Numbered from the stretch's first letter, positions 23,173-32,623 are shown. The stretch: DNA of 64,000 bases from CALOFP01 sp942492635 (GCA_942492635.1 CALOFP010000001.1:1-64000); one strand, 5' to 3'. Numbers and translations: made by a program. Notes: a model not told the origin generated them from the letters alone.

Positions 23173-24204
23173 CTACAACTTTTCCACACGAATACGTGAT
23201 TCCGGATATTCGGAAAAATAGTTCCGTGCAATCTCCTTCTGCTCATCGTAGGACCTTACACGGTTCATTTTCAGGGTGAGTCCGTGGCCGAAACCGATAT
23301 TGCTGTTGATAAACGGATAGAGCGCCCTCAGGCGATGATGATGAAGTTCTTCCGGAAGATGTTCTTCGATCAATTCAAACAGTTTTTCATAGCATTCAAG
23401 AAGATCAATATCCATCTCCTCTTCACCCGTCATTCTCTTTTTCAGATAGCTGAAAAACCATGGAGAAGAGGCTGCCTTTCTCCCTATCATCACACCGTAG
23501 GGAGCGTATCTCTTTTTCTTTTCAACAAATGTTCCATAGCTGTTTACATCACCGTTTCCGATTATGGGAAGTCCGGTAATTCGCGATATTTCAGGAATGT
23601 GTTCCCATCTAGGAAGACGCGCGTAGCGCTCCCGCCTTATCCTTCCGTGAAAGGTTATGAAATCAACTCCCTCATCCTTCGCCATTTCAACAAAGCGGTA
23701 GAGAAACTCCGGATCGTCATCTATTCCCATTCGGATTTTTATCGAAAGCAGCTTACTCTTCACAACCCTGCGAAGATAAAAAATAAGCGCTCTCGTTCTT
23801 TCCCTGTTTCTCATCCATGCGAGCCCGTTTCCATATCTCATAAGTTTTGGAGCCGCGCACCCCATGTTTATGTCGATACCGAGAAAATCGGACTCTCTAT
23901 CAAGTCGATCAGAGGCAGCAACAAGATGATCTTCGCTGTTTGAAACCAGCTGAACTACCGTCTTTTCCGGATCGGGAAGCGACGATGTGTAGAGATCCTC
24001 GTAAACTCCGTGGCTGTTGTAGGAAGCGGCGCTGACCATCTCCGTGAAGTAGTAATCGCATCCGCCGTAATGGTGTACAAGCATCCGGAAAGGAACGTGG
24101 GTAATGTCCGCCATAGGCGCCAGAAAAAGACTCCCCTTTTCAGGAATTTTCGATTTTCGAAAACTACACTCTACCTGTCCCGTCATGCAGTTGGAATCAT
24201 TCAT
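23173..24204 (-). CDS. dus: tRNA-dihydrouridine synthase family protein
   Basis: FMN enzyme that reduces uridines in the D-loop of tRNA, about 343 residues from the chosen ATG. Family motifs: LFLAPMADITHVPFR (FMN-binding start), YYFTEMVSA, VVQLVSNSEDHLVAASDRLD, IDINMGCAAPK with the catalytic Cys, LLSIKIRMG, ITFHGRIRRERYA, LPIIGNGDVNSYG and GVMIGRKAASSPWFF. The canonical GCP is GCA here, so it is a divergent Dus. An in-frame GTG at 24288 would add 28 residues with no family similarity, so ATG 24204 or one slightly downstream is more likely. It stands alone between intergenic gaps of about 200 bases. Confidence 0.9.
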   Translation of the reverse strand: MNDSNCMTGQVECSFRKSKIPEKGSLFLAPMADITHVPFRMLVHHYGGCDYYFTEMVSAASYNSHGVYEDLYTSSLPDPEKTVVQLVSNSEDHLVAASDRLDRESDFLGIDINMGCAAPKLMRYGNGLAWMRNRERTRALIFYLRRVVKSKLLSIKIRMGIDDDPEFLYRFVEMAKDEGVDFITFHGRIRRERYARLPRWEHIPEISRITGLPIIGNGDVNSYGTFVEKKKRYAPYGVMIGRKAASSPWFFSYLKKRMTGEEEMDIDLLECYEKLFELIEEHLPEELHHHRLRALYPFINSNIGFGHGLTLKMNRVRSYDEQKEIARNYFSEYPESRIRVEKL

Positions 24205-24486
24205 ATCTACCACTCTCTCCCACGATTTAAATCCGACTTTTTCCGGCAGTAGAATCAATTGCCTTTCATGGAAAAATCGGACCGGCACTGTTGTTTCACT
24301 TTTTCAAAAACAGACTGTAAATTCATCAATAAAAACAAGATAACAGGAAAAAAATCAAACAAGTCCTGAATCCCGGATTATCCGACAATCCGAAAGGAGT
24401 TAATATAGTTGAAACGGTAGCGTTTGCAAGGAAATGTCATTCAGACCGATTTCACAGCGAGGGAGCACTTCTCGAGAGCATCGGTC

Positions 24487-25572
24487 CTAGGCACTTTTTG
24501 ACTGGGAATCCTCCTTAATACCGTCGCGTCTTCTTATCTCCCGGAACCTTTCCCGGTTTTCAAAATAGACATCTACAACTTTAGGGTCGAAATGTTTCCC
24601 CCTGCTCTCCTCTATGATTTCGTTGGTCTGCTCCTCAGAAAAAGGCTCCTTGTAGGGTCTTTTTGTTGTAAGGGCATCGTAAACATCGGCGAGAGCGACG
24701 ATCCTCGCCTCTATTGGAATCTCTTCTCCCTGAAGACCGTGAAGGTAACCGGACCCGTCCCACTTTTCATGATGATACTGCACGATATTTCTGGCCATGC
24801 CGCTGAGCTCCGGACTGTTGAGCATCTTTGCGCCTATGGCAACATGCTCTTTCATTATGTCAAACTCCTCCTTTGTATAGCGACCGGGCTTTTTCAGGAT
24901 GTGATCAGGGATTCCAACCTTTCCGATGTCGTGGAGAGAAGAAAACAGTTCTATCTTTCGTATGAAATCCATATCCATCCCGAGCCCTGCAGCTAGAACC
25001 GCGGAGTAACTTCTCACCCTGCGGATGTGATTTCCCGTATCGCTGTCGTTCAGCAGATTTGCATTTTCCAGAGCAGAAACAAGTGCCAGGGTTATACCTT
25101 CAATTTTTCGTGTTTTTTCTTCCACGAGATTTACAAGCTGAAGCTCCCTGTCCTCCAGAAGCAGGTTCTTCACCTTCAGCTCCTCGAGGTAGCCCTTGTT
25201 GCTCAAATGGGTCTTTATCCTTGCGAGAAGTTCGTACTTGTTGAAAGGCTTGGATATGTAGTCCGACGCTCCCGTTTTAAATCCGGTAACCTTGCTGTCC
25301 AGATCGTTCAGGGCGGTAATGAATATTATCGGAATATCCCTCGTGTCTCTTCTTTCTTTTAGGATCTCAGTAACTTTAAACCCGTCCATCTCCGGCATCA
25401 TTACATCGAGAAGTATCAGATCAGGACGTCTGTCGGTGCTGTCGAACATATCGATCACGTCCCTTCCACGGCGGGCGATAAGCACCTCGTAGTCGGTTTC
25501 AGATCTTATGAGTGTAGCCAGCAGCCGCCGGTTCTCAGCAACATCGTCCACAATTAATATTTGATTTTCCAT
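24487..25572 (-). CDS. Response regulator with HD-GYP c-di-GMP phosphodiesterase domain
   Basis: 361 residues. The receiver domain (1-120) has the acidic pair in ILIVDDVAENRRLL, phospho-Asp in LILLDVMMPEMDGF and Lys in YISKPFNKYELL. After a helical linker, the HD-GYP domain (about 165-345) shows LFSSLHDIGKVGIPD (the HD), KEHVAIGAKML, YHHEKWDGSGYLHG (GYP read as GYL) and ALADVYDALTTKRPYK. It should hydrolyse c-di-GMP to GMP when phosphorylated. It is the last gene of a six-gene minus-strand operon and its ATG overlaps the stop of the preceding kinase-like gene, so that protein or the hybrid kinase upstream is its likely partner. Confidence 0.94.
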   Translation of the reverse strand: MENQILIVDDVAENRRLLATLIRSETDYEVLIARRGRDVIDMFDSTDRRPDLILLDVMMPEMDGFKVTEILKERRDTRDIPIIFITALNDLDSKVTGFKTGASDYISKPFNKYELLARIKTHLSNKGYLEELKVKNLLLEDRELQLVNLVEEKTRKIEGITLALVSALENANLLNDSDTGNHIRRVRSYSAVLAAGLGMDMDFIRKIELFSSLHDIGKVGIPDHILKKPGRYTKEEFDIMKEHVAIGAKMLNSPELSGMARNIVQYHHEKWDGSGYLHGLQGEEIPIEARIVALADVYDALTTKRPYKEPFSEEQTNEIIEESRGKHFDPKVVDVYFENRERFREIRRRDGIKEDSQSKSA

Positions 25573-27140
25573 CAGATTTTCTCCAACTGATCAATAACAT
25601 ACATAACCTTTTCATCATCAAGATCTTCTGCCGCCTCCTGTAGAAGAATCGGAAACCTGCTCATCGGAGGAGATGTAAAGAGATCGGAAAGTTTTCCGGC
25701 ACACTTCTCGACACTGACCGGATCGAAAATCCTGCAGCTTTCCCTTAGAGACTCGACAAGTTGTCTTAATTCATTACGCCTTTCCTGTGGCACATAGTTT
25801 TCCTCCTCGACAATCAAAGGTTCCGCCTCTTCCTCCCAGCAGACGGCAGAAAGAGGAATCCTCAGGAGAACCTCCGTCTTTTTCTCGTCTATGCTGCAGC
25901 TAGCAAGTCCACCTTCCTTCTCGGCCATGACTCTCAGGTCTTCCAGTTTAGAGCCGATATTCTCCACCTCAATCTCGTAAACCATTTTCACGATAAAAAG
26001 TCCCTTGCTGTAACGAAAGCTGAGTGAAACGTTGTGGCCCCATCCTTCTGAAAATGGTAGTTTCAGCATGGTGTTTACCAGAGTGTAGAGAGAACTTCTG
26101 TCTCCGAAAACCTCCTCCGGAAGAGAGCTGTCGATCTTAACGTTGAACTGCATCCCCTTCCATCTGTAGATCGAGAGAAATTCGGCAACCAGCTCCTCAA
26201 GTGAAAAACGTCCACCTTCTGTAAGATGAGCTTCGGAACAGCTCTTTGAAAGCCTGAGAAGCTCCTCGATTCTTCCTCGAACCCTTTCAGCCAGATTTCT
26301 TATATCCTTTGCCGATTGAAAATTCTTGGAATCCCTGCAGCTTCCCATAAAAGCATCACTTATGGCCACCAGGTCGTTGATCGGACCCGACATTTCATCC
26401 GTGAGGTTGGTTATGAACGTCTCCCTTGCAACCCTGGCTGCCTCCGCCAGCCTTGCGGCATTCTGCAGTTCCCTTTCAGCCTTCTTCTTTTCGTTGATAT
26501 CGCGCACAACCGCAAGCCTGTAAAACTCCCCGTCAAGCTCGATTCTACTCAGGCTCACCTCCGCGAAAAAGCGGGAACCGTCACAACGGGAGTGTATCCA
26601 CTCGAATGTCTGAGGAGATCCATCCATCACCGCCTTTACCTTCTCTTCAGCCTTCCCGAATGATGAAGTCCCGTCTTTCTGACGAATGGGGGACATCTCA
26701 CACGGCCGAATGGAACCGATGCAATCCTCACTGCAGCGAAAAAGATCAAGAGTTTTGCGGTTGTATTCCACAATGCGACCGTCCTTGACAAGAAATATCG
26801 CGTCGTTGGCCATTTCAAACAGTGCCCGATACTTCTTTTCACTCTGAATCAGTTCCTTTACAGCTCCGTCCCTATCCTCCCTCACCGTGAATTCGACACC
26901 GTCACTAAATGAACGAACTGCAACTGAAATAAACCTTTCTCCGATTGTGAGATCTACAAATCCGCTCTTTTCCATATTGATAATGGATTTGATTTCCCTT
27001 CGCCTTTCACGAAGAATCGGAATTACAGAGTAAAGCTCTTTTCCTAAAGCTTCACTCCTTTCGAGTCGAAATATCCCGCAAGCGATGCTGTCTGCAAACC
27101 TCACATTCATCTCTCTGTCGGTAAAGATTGTTCCGTGCAT
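25572..27140 (-). CDS. PAS-containing histidine-kinase-like protein lacking the phospho-histidine
   Basis: 522 residues, no membrane segment. Two PAS-like regions: 1-90 (VRFADSIACGIFRLERSEAL) and about 100-220 (YRALFEMANDAIFLVKDGRI, with the PAC end LAVVRDINEKKKAERELQ). The dimerisation helix reads FITNLTDEMSGPINDLVAIS where a kinase has FLANMSHEIRTPMN, so the phospho-accepting His is Asp. The ATP-binding N-box is also degraded (VFGDRSSLYTLVNTMLKLPF) and no clear G boxes follow. The C-terminal 75 residues form a helical tail similar in pattern to that of the adjacent hybrid kinase. It is probably a pseudokinase that scaffolds or modulates the neighbouring kinase. It lies 70 bases after that kinase and overlaps the HD-GYP gene by one base. 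Confidence 0.85.
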   Translation of the reverse strand: MHGTIFTDREMNVRFADSIACGIFRLERSEALGKELYSVIPILRERRREIKSIINMEKSGFVDLTIGERFISVAVRSFSDGVEFTVREDRDGAVKELIQSEKKYRALFEMANDAIFLVKDGRIVEYNRKTLDLFRCSEDCIGSIRPCEMSPIRQKDGTSSFGKAEEKVKAVMDGSPQTFEWIHSRCDGSRFFAEVSLSRIELDGEFYRLAVVRDINEKKKAERELQNAARLAEAARVARETFITNLTDEMSGPINDLVAISDAFMGSCRDSKNFQSAKDIRNLAERVRGRIEELLRLSKSCSEAHLTEGGRFSLEELVAEFLSIYRWKGMQFNVKIDSSLPEEVFGDRSSLYTLVNTMLKLPFSEGWGHNVSLSFRYSKGLFIVKMVYEIEVENIGSKLEDLRVMAEKEGGLASCSIDEKKTEVLLRIPLSAVCWEEEAEPLIVEEENYVPQERRNELRQLVESLRESCRIFDPVSVEKCAGKLSDLFTSPPMSRFPILLQEAAEDLDDEKVMYVIDQLEKI

Positions 27141-27209
27141 TTTCTCACCCCATATATTTTTTCCAAATAGATATCCAAACTGTTCCGGAAAATCCTATCG
27201 ATCTTCAAG

Positions 27210-29666
27210 TCACATGCTTTCGAGCCGAACCACCGCGCTCTCAAGCATCTCGTCATCAAAAACCGACGCCGCCTCCCTCATCGAACAGGCCAGCTCCCTG
27301 AATGAATGTTCCGGGAACTCTTTCTCGAGTCTTTCCGCAAGTTTTACAACCTCTTCAGGTACCATTATTTTCGTATTCCTCTTAAGGTCCGATACGATCT
27401 CATTCAGAACCTTTTTCCTTGATGGATCGATTCCGGTAAGAGCGGCCTCAGAAATTTCGTGTTCTTCCCTCGTTCCATCTTTTCGCACCTTTCTCATTCG
27501 CTCTTCAATTTTCAAATAGAACATCTGCCTGTTCAATGGTTTGGACAGATAGTCGTCAAAACCTGCGGCGAGACATTTTTCCACATCCCCCCTTACAGAA
27601 TGAGCGGTGAGGGCCACAACATAAAGGTGGCACAACTCGCTTTTCGAACGGATCTTGCGGATTGCCGACATTCCGTCCATAACCGGCATCTGAATATCCA
27701 TAAAGACCATGTCGAAATCGATTCGCTCCAGCTTATCAAGTGCTTCCCTGCCGTTTTTTGCAAAAAGAGTCTCCACATTGATCGGTTCCAGAAGAGCTTC
27801 AATGAGCTTTCTGTTCATGGGGCTGTCTTCTGCGACAAGGATTTTAAAATGTTCACAATTGTCGGGTTTCATCAAATTTTCCGGGAAGAGTCGGGCAATC
27901 GACTGAAGATTTTCAATATCCTGGCTGAACTCTGGTTTCAAAACTTTTTCACCCTTCACCTTTTCATAAAAACCGGAAACAACTTCAAACACTTCACTCA
28001 TGCCGAAGTTTCCAGAAACCCCTTTGAGATCATGAAGTTTTTCAAGTAGGGCCTCCCTGTTTCCCTCTTCCATGGAGAGGCGAATCCCCTCAACAGCTTC
28101 AGGAAATTTTCCCGCCGCCTTGACTATCAACCTTTCAACAGAGCGGTTTCCTTCAGCCGATTCCAGCCAGCGCGCCAGAAACTCATCCGCCTCTCCGCTT
28201 CTTTCTGAAAATTCACCCAACGAAGAATCCTGCCCCTTCACCGGGACCGAAAGCCGAAAGAGGGATCCTACCCCGGGAGTACTCTGAACAATCAGTTCTC
28301 CTCCCATTTTCTCCGCAAGTGTTCTGGAAATCGAAAGTCCGAGACCGGTACCTCCGTACTCTCTCGTTGTAGAAACATCCGCCTGTTTGAAAGGTTTAAA
28401 AATGATATCCTGCTTCTCTTCAGAAATTCCGATCCCGGTATCGCCCACCGAAATATTAAGGTTTCCGTTATGATAATCAGACTTTACAACGATTCTACCC
28501 TGATGGGTGAACTTGAAGGCGTTTCCCACGAGGTTGAGAAGTATCTGCATAAGACGTTTTTCATCGCCGATCAGGTTCTCGGGGCAGGATTGGTCGATTT
28601 CGATATTGAAAAGAACATCTTTCTCTTCCGCTTTGAACTTGAACATGTCTTCGATGTTTTTTAAAGTTCCCGCCAATGTGAATTCACTTTCCACTATCTC
28701 CATAGCCCCTGCTTCAATCTTTGAAAAATCAAGAATATCGTTAATTATTTCAAGTAGATTCTTTGAAGAAGACCTGATAATCTCAACCTTTTCGAGAGCC
28801 TTTTCATCCTTCACTTCGCTCTTCAGAACATCAGCGAACCCGATAATGGAATTCATCGGGGTTCTTATCTCGTGACTCATATTGGCCAGGAACATATCCT
28901 TTGAAGCGTTGGCCCGCTCCACGCTCTCCTTCTCTTCCAGAATCCTGTCGGTCATCCTGTAGATTATGTCTGCAAGACTCTTAACCTCATCACCGGACGA
29001 AATTTCCGGTCTGTAATGATAGTCTCCGGCATAGATTTTTCCGGCGGCTTCATTGAGCTCCACAATGGGTCTTGTGGTTTTTCGGAAAACCATGTAGGAA
29101 AACACCATTCCGAGAAGAAGCGCAAGTGAGGCGACACCAATGATAGCCTTTGTGAGACGAATAAAATCTTTCTTGTACTTTTCTATTGAGAGGGCTACAT
29201 GAATTTTCCCCCACTCCACACCCATGAAGGTGACAGGCTGGTCGAATTCAAATACCTCCATTCCGTTTACCGGGCTTGTGGAAAATGAACCCTCAACATG
29301 TTTTTTATTCTCAATCTTTTTTGTGAGTGAAAAATCGGAGTCTAGCTGCCAACCCTCTTTACCTATTACGATAGAAAACTTATCCTTCTTGGTAATTACA
29401 ACGTATTCTATCGAATCTGTCCTGGAAACTGTGTTCATCACATTTTCTGTAATATTGCCGAAATTCTCCGAAATGATGGCTCTGTTGAGAGAATGGGAGA
29501 TGGAGTGGGCAACGGCTCTGGCCTGCTCGGAAAGCCCTTCCTTGAGGGAATTTCTCTGTATAGGAAACATGGAGATACTGAAGAGAAATACCGTTATGAA
29601 TATGACTCCCCATGAGAGAATTGTCAGCCTGAAAAACAGGCTTCTTCTTCTTCTCAAAATTTTCAT
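27210..29666 (-). CDS. Hybrid sensor histidine kinase with HPt and receiver domains
   Basis: 818 residues. TM1 at about 14-34, a periplasmic sensor of some 135 residues, TM2 at about 172-194, HAMP to 245, HisKA with His265 in FLANMSHEIRTPMN, HATPase with LLNLVGNAFKFT (N box), VGDTGIGI (G1) and YGGTGLGLSIS (G2). An HPt domain follows with His545 in LHDLKGVSGNFG, then a receiver with Asp657 in MVFMDIQMPVMDG and a helical tail. HPt before receiver is the reverse of the usual order. It is preceded with a four-base overlap by a PhnD-like periplasmic protein, a natural ligand carrier for its sensor domain. The phosphate could pass on to the HD-GYP regulator downstream. Confidence 0.94.
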   Translation of the reverse strand: MKILRRRRSLFFRLTILSWGVIFITVFLFSISMFPIQRNSLKEGLSEQARAVAHSISHSLNRAIISENFGNITENVMNTVSRTDSIEYVVITKKDKFSIVIGKEGWQLDSDFSLTKKIENKKHVEGSFSTSPVNGMEVFEFDQPVTFMGVEWGKIHVALSIEKYKKDFIRLTKAIIGVASLALLLGMVFSYMVFRKTTRPIVELNEAAGKIYAGDYHYRPEISSGDEVKSLADIIYRMTDRILEEKESVERANASKDMFLANMSHEIRTPMNSIIGFADVLKSEVKDEKALEKVEIIRSSSKNLLEIINDILDFSKIEAGAMEIVESEFTLAGTLKNIEDMFKFKAEEKDVLFNIEIDQSCPENLIGDEKRLMQILLNLVGNAFKFTHQGRIVVKSDYHNGNLNISVGDTGIGISEEKQDIIFKPFKQADVSTTREYGGTGLGLSISRTLAEKMGGELIVQSTPGVGSLFRLSVPVKGQDSSLGEFSERSGEADEFLARWLESAEGNRSVERLIVKAAGKFPEAVEGIRLSMEEGNREALLEKLHDLKGVSGNFGMSEVFEVVSGFYEKVKGEKVLKPEFSQDIENLQSIARLFPENLMKPDNCEHFKILVAEDSPMNRKLIEALLEPINVETLFAKNGREALDKLERIDFDMVFMDIQMPVMDGMSAIRKIRSKSELCHLYVVALTAHSVRGDVEKCLAAGFDDYLSKPLNRQMFYLKIEERMRKVRKDGTREEHEISEAALTGIDPSRKKVLNEIVSDLKRNTKIMVPEEVVKLAERLEKEFPEHSFRELACSMREAASVFDDEMLESAVVRLESM

Positions 29667-30568
29667 TTCCCCGCCCTCTGTAAATTTTTATAGCTTTCAT
29701 ATAGTTTTCGACTTTTCTCGAGGGTTCTCTTTCCCCTCTTCTCAATACGATCCCATCCGAAAAGGTTGAGCATCTCCCTGCTTCTTTCGTAGTTGTTGAA
29801 GCTGTCGATCGCATTCCCTATCAACCGCTTATCCTCCTCCGGAATGCTGCGCCTGATTGTCAGAATTCCCTGAATGAAATCAGGGGACACCATTATTGCT
29901 CTCAAGTTGGCGGCGATCTGGGAGTTTAACTCCTTCATTACCTCGTAACTGCGTCGATTGACGATACAGGCCTCCTTCTGTCCAAGAAGAACCGGCATAA
30001 GAGCAGCTATCGGCTTATCGACAAAACTCACCTCCTTGAAAAACTTCGCACTGGAAGGTAACCTCCTTTCGCTGAGTGTGGTTTCAACCCACGCCAGTGC
30101 AACATCAGAATTCAGTTCGTTCTCTATCACAACTTGACGTTCTTTCAGATCTTCAAGCTTTGTTTCGCCCCCCGCTTTATTAACAAGAAGAATGTATTCA
30201 CCTCCGAAAGTGCCGCTGTAACTGCCGTATGCGATAAAATCAACAATATTCATCTCTTCAATTTCAAAATAGATGAATACGGGAACAACAAGAAGATCTA
30301 CTGTTCCTTCTCCGACATCCCTGATGATTGCTGATACATTCGGATATACGATGGTTTTCATAGTGGATACCTTTTTTTCGGGAACCGATTTCAAGAACTG
30401 TTTTCCGAGAACTGCGGTACCTATACTGAACTCCCTCTCGCCGATATTTGTAAAAAGATTCTTCCAGAACCCCACATTGAATGTGGTTCTCCGAACCGAA
30501 TCCGGAAAGAGTGATAGTGAGAAAAACATGAGAATCAGGATAAGAACACTCTTTACTACGAACCTCAT
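29663..30568 (-). CDS. PhnD-like periplasmic substrate-binding protein
   Basis: 301 residues with a signal peptide (FVVKSVLILILMFFSLSLFP). The fold pattern is that of PhnD/phosphite-phosphonate type binding proteins: YPNVSAIIRDVGEGTVDLLV, GGEYILLVNKAGGETKLEDL, VALAWVETTLSE, AALMPVLLGQKEACIVNRRS and SPDFIQGILTIRRSIPEEDK. There is no ABC permease or ATPase gene nearby. Instead it overlaps a hybrid kinase gene by four bases on one side and a TolC-like gene by four on the other. Binding proteins of this kind often present ligands to sensor kinases, so a sensory role is more likely than uptake. Ligand unknown. Confidence 0.82.
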   Translation of the reverse strand: MRFVVKSVLILILMFFSLSLFPDSVRRTTFNVGFWKNLFTNIGEREFSIGTAVLGKQFLKSVPEKKVSTMKTIVYPNVSAIIRDVGEGTVDLLVVPVFIYFEIEEMNIVDFIAYGSYSGTFGGEYILLVNKAGGETKLEDLKERQVVIENELNSDVALAWVETTLSERRLPSSAKFFKEVSFVDKPIAALMPVLLGQKEACIVNRRSYEVMKELNSQIAANLRAIMVSPDFIQGILTIRRSIPEEDKRLIGNAIDSFNNYERSREMLNLFGWDRIEKRGKRTLEKSRKLYESYKNLQRAGK

Positions 30569-31932
30569 TTCACAACCTCCAGATGCTCCTCAATCTCTCT
30601 TCCCACCAGATACTCAAGCGCTATCCGTTTCATCAGATGATCGTAAACAGCTCTCCTGTAGTTTGCTCTCGCCACACTCTCAATCATTCTCGCCTCCACA
30701 ACCTCTTTCACCGCTCCGACACGAGCCCGATAAGCCCTGAATGTAAGATCGGAAAGCTCATGGGCTGCATCCGCCGAATCTTTTAGAGATAGAACCTTGC
30801 TTCCCAGAGAATCGATTTCCGTAATCACAGTTTTCACCTCGACACCCTTCCCGTCCTTGAAGAGAATTTGACCGGTTTTCAATTTCTCCAGCTCTTTTTT
30901 CATCTCCCTGACGTGGTGACGGGTATGAAGACCGTTGAAGATAGGTATCTCAATACCTACTCCTACACTCCACGAGAACTTATTCTGCGGCGAAACTGTT
31001 CCCTTGTCGTATGGATTGGCAATGTAGTTGAGCGACCCGAATAGAGCAACCTTCGGCCAGTATTCAGACTTTGAAACATCAATATTCGCCTCGTATGCCT
31101 CCATTGCGTGAGCTATCTTCCGCCAGTCGGGATTAAAGCGGAAAAAATCACCCAGAACACTATCCCTTTCAATAGCTCTTCTTTCAAAGGGAAGATCATT
31201 TTCCGAGAGTTTCAAATCCACCGGTTCACCATCCATCCCTACTATGAAAAGAAGAGCACTTTTTGCCAGGTTCACTCCCAGCCTGAACTCCTCCCTGAAG
31301 GCTGTGATAGTCTGAAGAACCATCCTACTTTTTAGAATTTCCGTCTTCTGAACCGCTCCCGAACCGTTATTGAACGCCATTTCAGCCAGCTGATGGAGAG
31401 TATTCATACTCCTGTGAAGATCATCTGCTATTTTAAAGAGCTGTTCGGCAAGAACTGCAGAGTAGTAGTAAACTTTCACATCACGAACAACAGTGAGAGC
31501 TCTCTTTCTCTTCTCCATCCGGGCTATTTTGATCCCCGCCTCTGCCCTCCTGTTGTGAGCTCTTATTAAACCGCCGGCCCATACAGGCTGGACAACGGTA
31601 AGAGAGAGGAGTCCATTCATCCTGTCCATCAACTTTATCCTCTTTTCCGGAACAGTTATCCCTAGATTTTTCTCTTCCGGAAAGACAAAAACAGGATCTT
31701 CATCCATGAGCATCCCCGTGGCGGAAGCCGTAACCCTCGGAAGATAACCCGAAAAAGCGCGTCCCTTTCTCTCTTTTGCTATATCTATGTCGATGTCGGA
31801 TATTTCGAGAAGCCTGTTCTTTTTCAATGCACTTTCAATGCATTCGGAAAGAGACAGCTCCCTTTTCTCACCGGCACCCAGCTTAACGGCTAACAGTAAG
31901 ATGAAGATGTGAACAATGAGAAACCGTCCCAT
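30565..31932 (-). CDS. TolC-family outer-membrane efflux protein
   Basis: 455 residues. A signal peptide (LIVHIFILLLAVKLGAG) is followed by the OEP repeat structure: ELSLSECIESALKKNRLLEI at the N-terminus, long helical stretches, SLTVVQPVWAGGLIRAHNRR, the second repeat starting near FNPDWRKIAHAMEAYEANID, and WSVGVGIEIPIFNGLHTRHH. Such proteins form a trimeric outer-membrane channel with a periplasmic tunnel. Unusually, no membrane-fusion protein or pump gene is next to it; it is followed by a binding protein and a kinase with four-base overlaps. It may act as the exit duct of a pump encoded elsewhere, or as part of the sensing complex. Confidence 0.88.
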   Translation of the reverse strand: MGRFLIVHIFILLLAVKLGAGEKRELSLSECIESALKKNRLLEISDIDIDIAKERKGRAFSGYLPRVTASATGMLMDEDPVFVFPEEKNLGITVPEKRIKLMDRMNGLLSLTVVQPVWAGGLIRAHNRRAEAGIKIARMEKRKRALTVVRDVKVYYYSAVLAEQLFKIADDLHRSMNTLHQLAEMAFNNGSGAVQKTEILKSRMVLQTITAFREEFRLGVNLAKSALLFIVGMDGEPVDLKLSENDLPFERRAIERDSVLGDFFRFNPDWRKIAHAMEAYEANIDVSKSEYWPKVALFGSLNYIANPYDKGTVSPQNKFSWSVGVGIEIPIFNGLHTRHHVREMKKELEKLKTGQILFKDGKGVEVKTVITEIDSLGSKVLSLKDSADAAHELSDLTFRAYRARVGAVKEVVEARMIESVARANYRRAVYDHLMKRIALEYLVGREIEEHLEVVK

Positions 31933-31940
31933 TTTTCCCC

Positions 31941-32492
31941 CTAGTACTCAGCAGTAAAGGAAACTGTCACAACCTTGTTTGAAGGTCCCGCAAGCAGAGG
32001 CATATCCAGAAAACCGGAAATAAAATCAAGATCTCTTTCTCCAGGATCTCCGATCACGGCCTTTCCGCCGTTTTCAATGGCCTTCAGGACAGTGCTCTTG
32101 ATCTGCCTCCCATCAACTTTTCCGTCTCCGTCAACGTCGAAAAATATTCCGACGCCATACACACGATCACTTTTATCGTCACAGTAAAAGATAACTTCTG
32201 ATGACTCAGCTGCTTCAATTTCATGATAGACAAGGGGAACAACGTCCATTGCTTCCACATTATCGAGCTTGAGATTTTTGAGTTCAGCCAGAAAAATGAG
32301 AGATCTGATCCCTTTCAGCGTTTCAAGATGTCCTTTATCTTCCCAGTTGACGGATACTGCCGCAGTCACATTCGATACACCTTCAAAATCAAACTCCTCC
32401 GAACTTCCTCCGTCAGGAAAATCCTTCCTGTCCGTTGGGGAACAGCCAAGAAAAAACATCAGCAAAACAGCGAGAAAAGCTTTAAATCTCAT
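31941..32492 (-). CDS. Unknown lipoprotein, first gene of the sensory operon
   Basis: 183 residues. Lipoprotein signal MRFKAFLAVLLMFFLGCSPT with Cys17. The mature part is acidic with beta-rich patterns (VSNVTAAVSVNWEDKGHLET) and a calcium-binding-like loop FFDVDGDGKVDGRQ that resembles an EF-hand or dockerin loop. I do not recognise the family. The ATG at 32492 is chosen because GGAGG lies five bases upstream. The TolC-like gene follows after eight bases. It is likely inserted in the outer membrane or held in the inner membrane and could act in signal perception with the binding protein. Confidence 0.72.
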   Translation of the reverse strand: MRFKAFLAVLLMFFLGCSPTDRKDFPDGGSSEEFDFEGVSNVTAAVSVNWEDKGHLETLKGIRSLIFLAELKNLKLDNVEAMDVVPLVYHEIEAAESSEVIFYCDDKSDRVYGVGIFFDVDGDGKVDGRQIKSTVLKAIENGGKAVIGDPGERDLDFISGFLDMPLLAGPSNKVVTVSFTAEY

Positions 32493-32521
32493 TTCCACCT
32501 CCAACCTGATAACAACACAAA

Positions 32522-32550
32522 ATTTTATCAGAGGAGCGACGCTACTTCAA
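32522..32550 (-). promoter_or_regulatory. Sigma-70 promoter of the lipoprotein-to-HD-GYP operon
   Basis: Read on the minus strand: TTGAAG (32545-32550), 17 bases, then TAAAAT (32522-32527), with a TG extended -10 one base before it. The start site would be near 32515, about 20 bases before the lipoprotein ATG and its GGAGG. Confidence 0.7.
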
Positions 32551-32623
32551 CCTTTAAATACAAGTTGTACTACTTTTCACCAAGCCGGTCAGGCGGATCC
32601 GCATGTTTGCATGAAATATCGAT

